Shown: piece by piece, positions 5,729-6,639 of the stretch
Layout of the letters: each line of letters begins with the position of its first letter
How positions within the stretch are numbered: position 1 is the stretch's first letter
Assembly (NCBI GenBank): GCA_030642565.1
Contig: DAOWNM010000154.1
Coordinates: forward strand, 1-6,639
Origin: Bacteroidota bacterium
GTDB lineage: Bacteria; Bacteroidota; Bacteroidia; Bacteroidales; GCA-2748055
Direction of reading: 5' to 3'
DNA: 6,639 nucleotides
Translations under genes and position numbers: made by a program
The notes under the pieces: model-generated
The model's database searches: none
Seen by the model: only the letters and a program-made list of their open reading frames with translations
Told to the model about the DNA's origin: nothing

Positions 5729-6639
5729 ACAGTTTCGCTTCAATATCGTACTGAGGGTACTGTTGCTTACTGCCACCTGCCTTGCCCTGTTCATCACAAT
5801 GAACAGCACATTCACCTTTACGCCTATTCTGGTGGCCGGACTGATCATCTACCAGGTTTGGTCGCTAATAAAATATGTGGACCGTACCAACAGGGAACTT
5901 GCAGGATTCCTCGAATCGATCCGCTACTCCGAATTCACCCGGACCTTTCAAATCAACGACAGTGGCAGTTCGTTCGATGAACTTAATGCTGCCTTCAATG
6001 ATGTCATGAAAGATTTTCAGCAGGTGAGAGCTGAGAGGGAAGAACATTTCCATTACCTGCAGAGCATTGTGCAAAATATCGATGTGAGTATCCTGGCCTA
6101 TCAGCGTGACGGAACCGTGGAGATGATCAACCCTGCAGCCAAGAAGCTGTTCCAGGTGAACAGCCTGAGAAACATCAATTCGCTGCGATCGCTCAGTGAG
6201 AAACTGACCAATACCCTTCTGACTATCGATCCGGGCGAAAATAAGCTGGTAAAGGTACAGGATGATGAAGATATTCTTCAACTGGCCATCTTTGCAACTG
6301 AGTTCAAAGTAAAAGACAAGGTGATTCTTCTCAGTACCATCAAAAATATTCAGAATGTGCTGGAAGAGCAGGAGACCGCTGCCTGGCAGAAACTGATCAG
6401 GGTGCTGACCCACGAGATTATGAACTCCATTGCCCCCATCTCATCACTCTCCTCCACCATTGAGACCATGGTAAAACCCTATACCTCGGGCGAAAAGAGT
6501 GTTCCGGAAGTGGACCTGGGCACCATCCAGGAGATCCAGACGGCGCTGCAGACCATCAACAAGCGAAGTACCGGGTTGATGACTTTTGTGGAGACCTACC
6601 GGAGCCTGACCAAGATTCCAGAGCCCAACTTCGCGGTGG
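5718..6639 (+). CDS. membrane sensor histidine kinase, PAS-containing (3' end outside window)
   Basis: The frame from ATG 5718 stays open to the right edge, giving 307 residues of an unfinished protein. Two membrane helices (about 8-28 and 33-54) are joined by only a few residues, so there is essentially no periplasmic sensor domain. A HAMP-like or linker helical region follows (about 55-108), then a PAS-like domain (about 113-218, with IVQNIDVSILAYQRDGTVEMINPAA). The dimerisation and phospho-acceptor region is WQKLIRVLTHEIMNSIAPI with His232 (codon at 6411). Its second helix is visible (about 275-300), but the ATP-binding domain lies beyond the window. The H-box is nearest to NtrB-type kinases, although HEIMNS replaces the more common HEIRNP. 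It starts inside the last codons of the regulator gene, so translational coupling is likely, and it is the obvious phosphodonor for that regulator. The ligand is unknown. Confidence 0.92.
   Translation, partial: MAFKQFRFNIVLRVLLLTATCLALFITMNSTFTFTPILVAGLIIYQVWSLIKYVDRTNRELAGFLESIRYSEFTRTFQINDSGSSFDELNAAFNDVMKDFQQVRAEREEHFHYLQSIVQNIDVSILAYQRDGTVEMINPAAKKLFQVNSLRNINSLRSLSEKLTNTLLTIDPGENKLVKVQDDEDILQLAIFATEFKVKDKVILLSTIKNIQNVLEEQETAAWQKLIRVLTHEIMNSIAPISSLSSTIETMVKPYTSGEKSVPEVDLGTIQEIQTALQTINKRSTGLMTFVETYRSLTKIPEPNFAV

Noticed and set aside
5865..6413. 182-codon minus-strand open frame opposite the histidine kinase.
   Set aside because: The plus-strand frame encodes membrane helices, a PAS-like domain and an H-box; the opposite frame shows nothing recognisable.

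Overview
This window looks like chromosomal DNA of a Gram-negative bacterium, most probably a member of the Bacteroidota. The grounds are: an outer-membrane TolC channel and a small outer-membrane beta-barrel, hence two membranes; no clear Shine-Dalgarno sequences before the genes; and a sigma-54 regulator and histidine kinase with sequence features (GAFTDA loop, an elongated receiver loop starting DMNF, an H-box HEIMNS) that I associate with a Bacteroidota subfamily. The phylum is an inference from family recall, not a search. Base composition looks even across the genes, the divergent spacer is AT-rich, and I see no insertion sequence, phage, tRNA, rRNA or CRISPR.

Layout. (1) Positions 1-809, plus strand: the C-terminal half of a YtcJ-like metal-dependent amidohydrolase, cut by the left edge. 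(2) Positions 822-4091, minus strand: a compact three-gene export operon, read from right to left. It encodes a HlyD/MacA-type periplasmic adaptor, a TolC-family outer-membrane channel 10 bases further on, and a small signal-peptide-bearing beta-barrel protein of unknown role. It converges on the amidohydrolase with a 12-base gap. (3) Positions 4092-4351: an AT-rich divergent control region of 260 bases. It holds a good -24/-12 sigma-54 promoter facing the adaptor gene, a near-palindrome lying over the predicted start site, and a perfect 7-bp inverted repeat upstream that could be the activator site. (4) Positions 4352-6639, plus strand: an NtrC-type sigma-54 response regulator and, overlapping it by 11 bases, its partner membrane histidine kinase, cut by the right edge.

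How it may work together (inference): the kinase senses something at or inside the inner membrane and phosphorylates the regulator. The regulator binds upstream of the adaptor gene and, with sigma-54 RNA polymerase, turns on the adaptor-channel-barrel operon. The window therefore shows a self-contained two-component circuit for a tripartite exporter. The inner-membrane pump itself (ABC, MFS or RND) is missing from the window and must be encoded beyond the kinase or elsewhere. The individual gene families are well known. The least explained parts are the third operon gene, the missing pump and the control-region symmetries.
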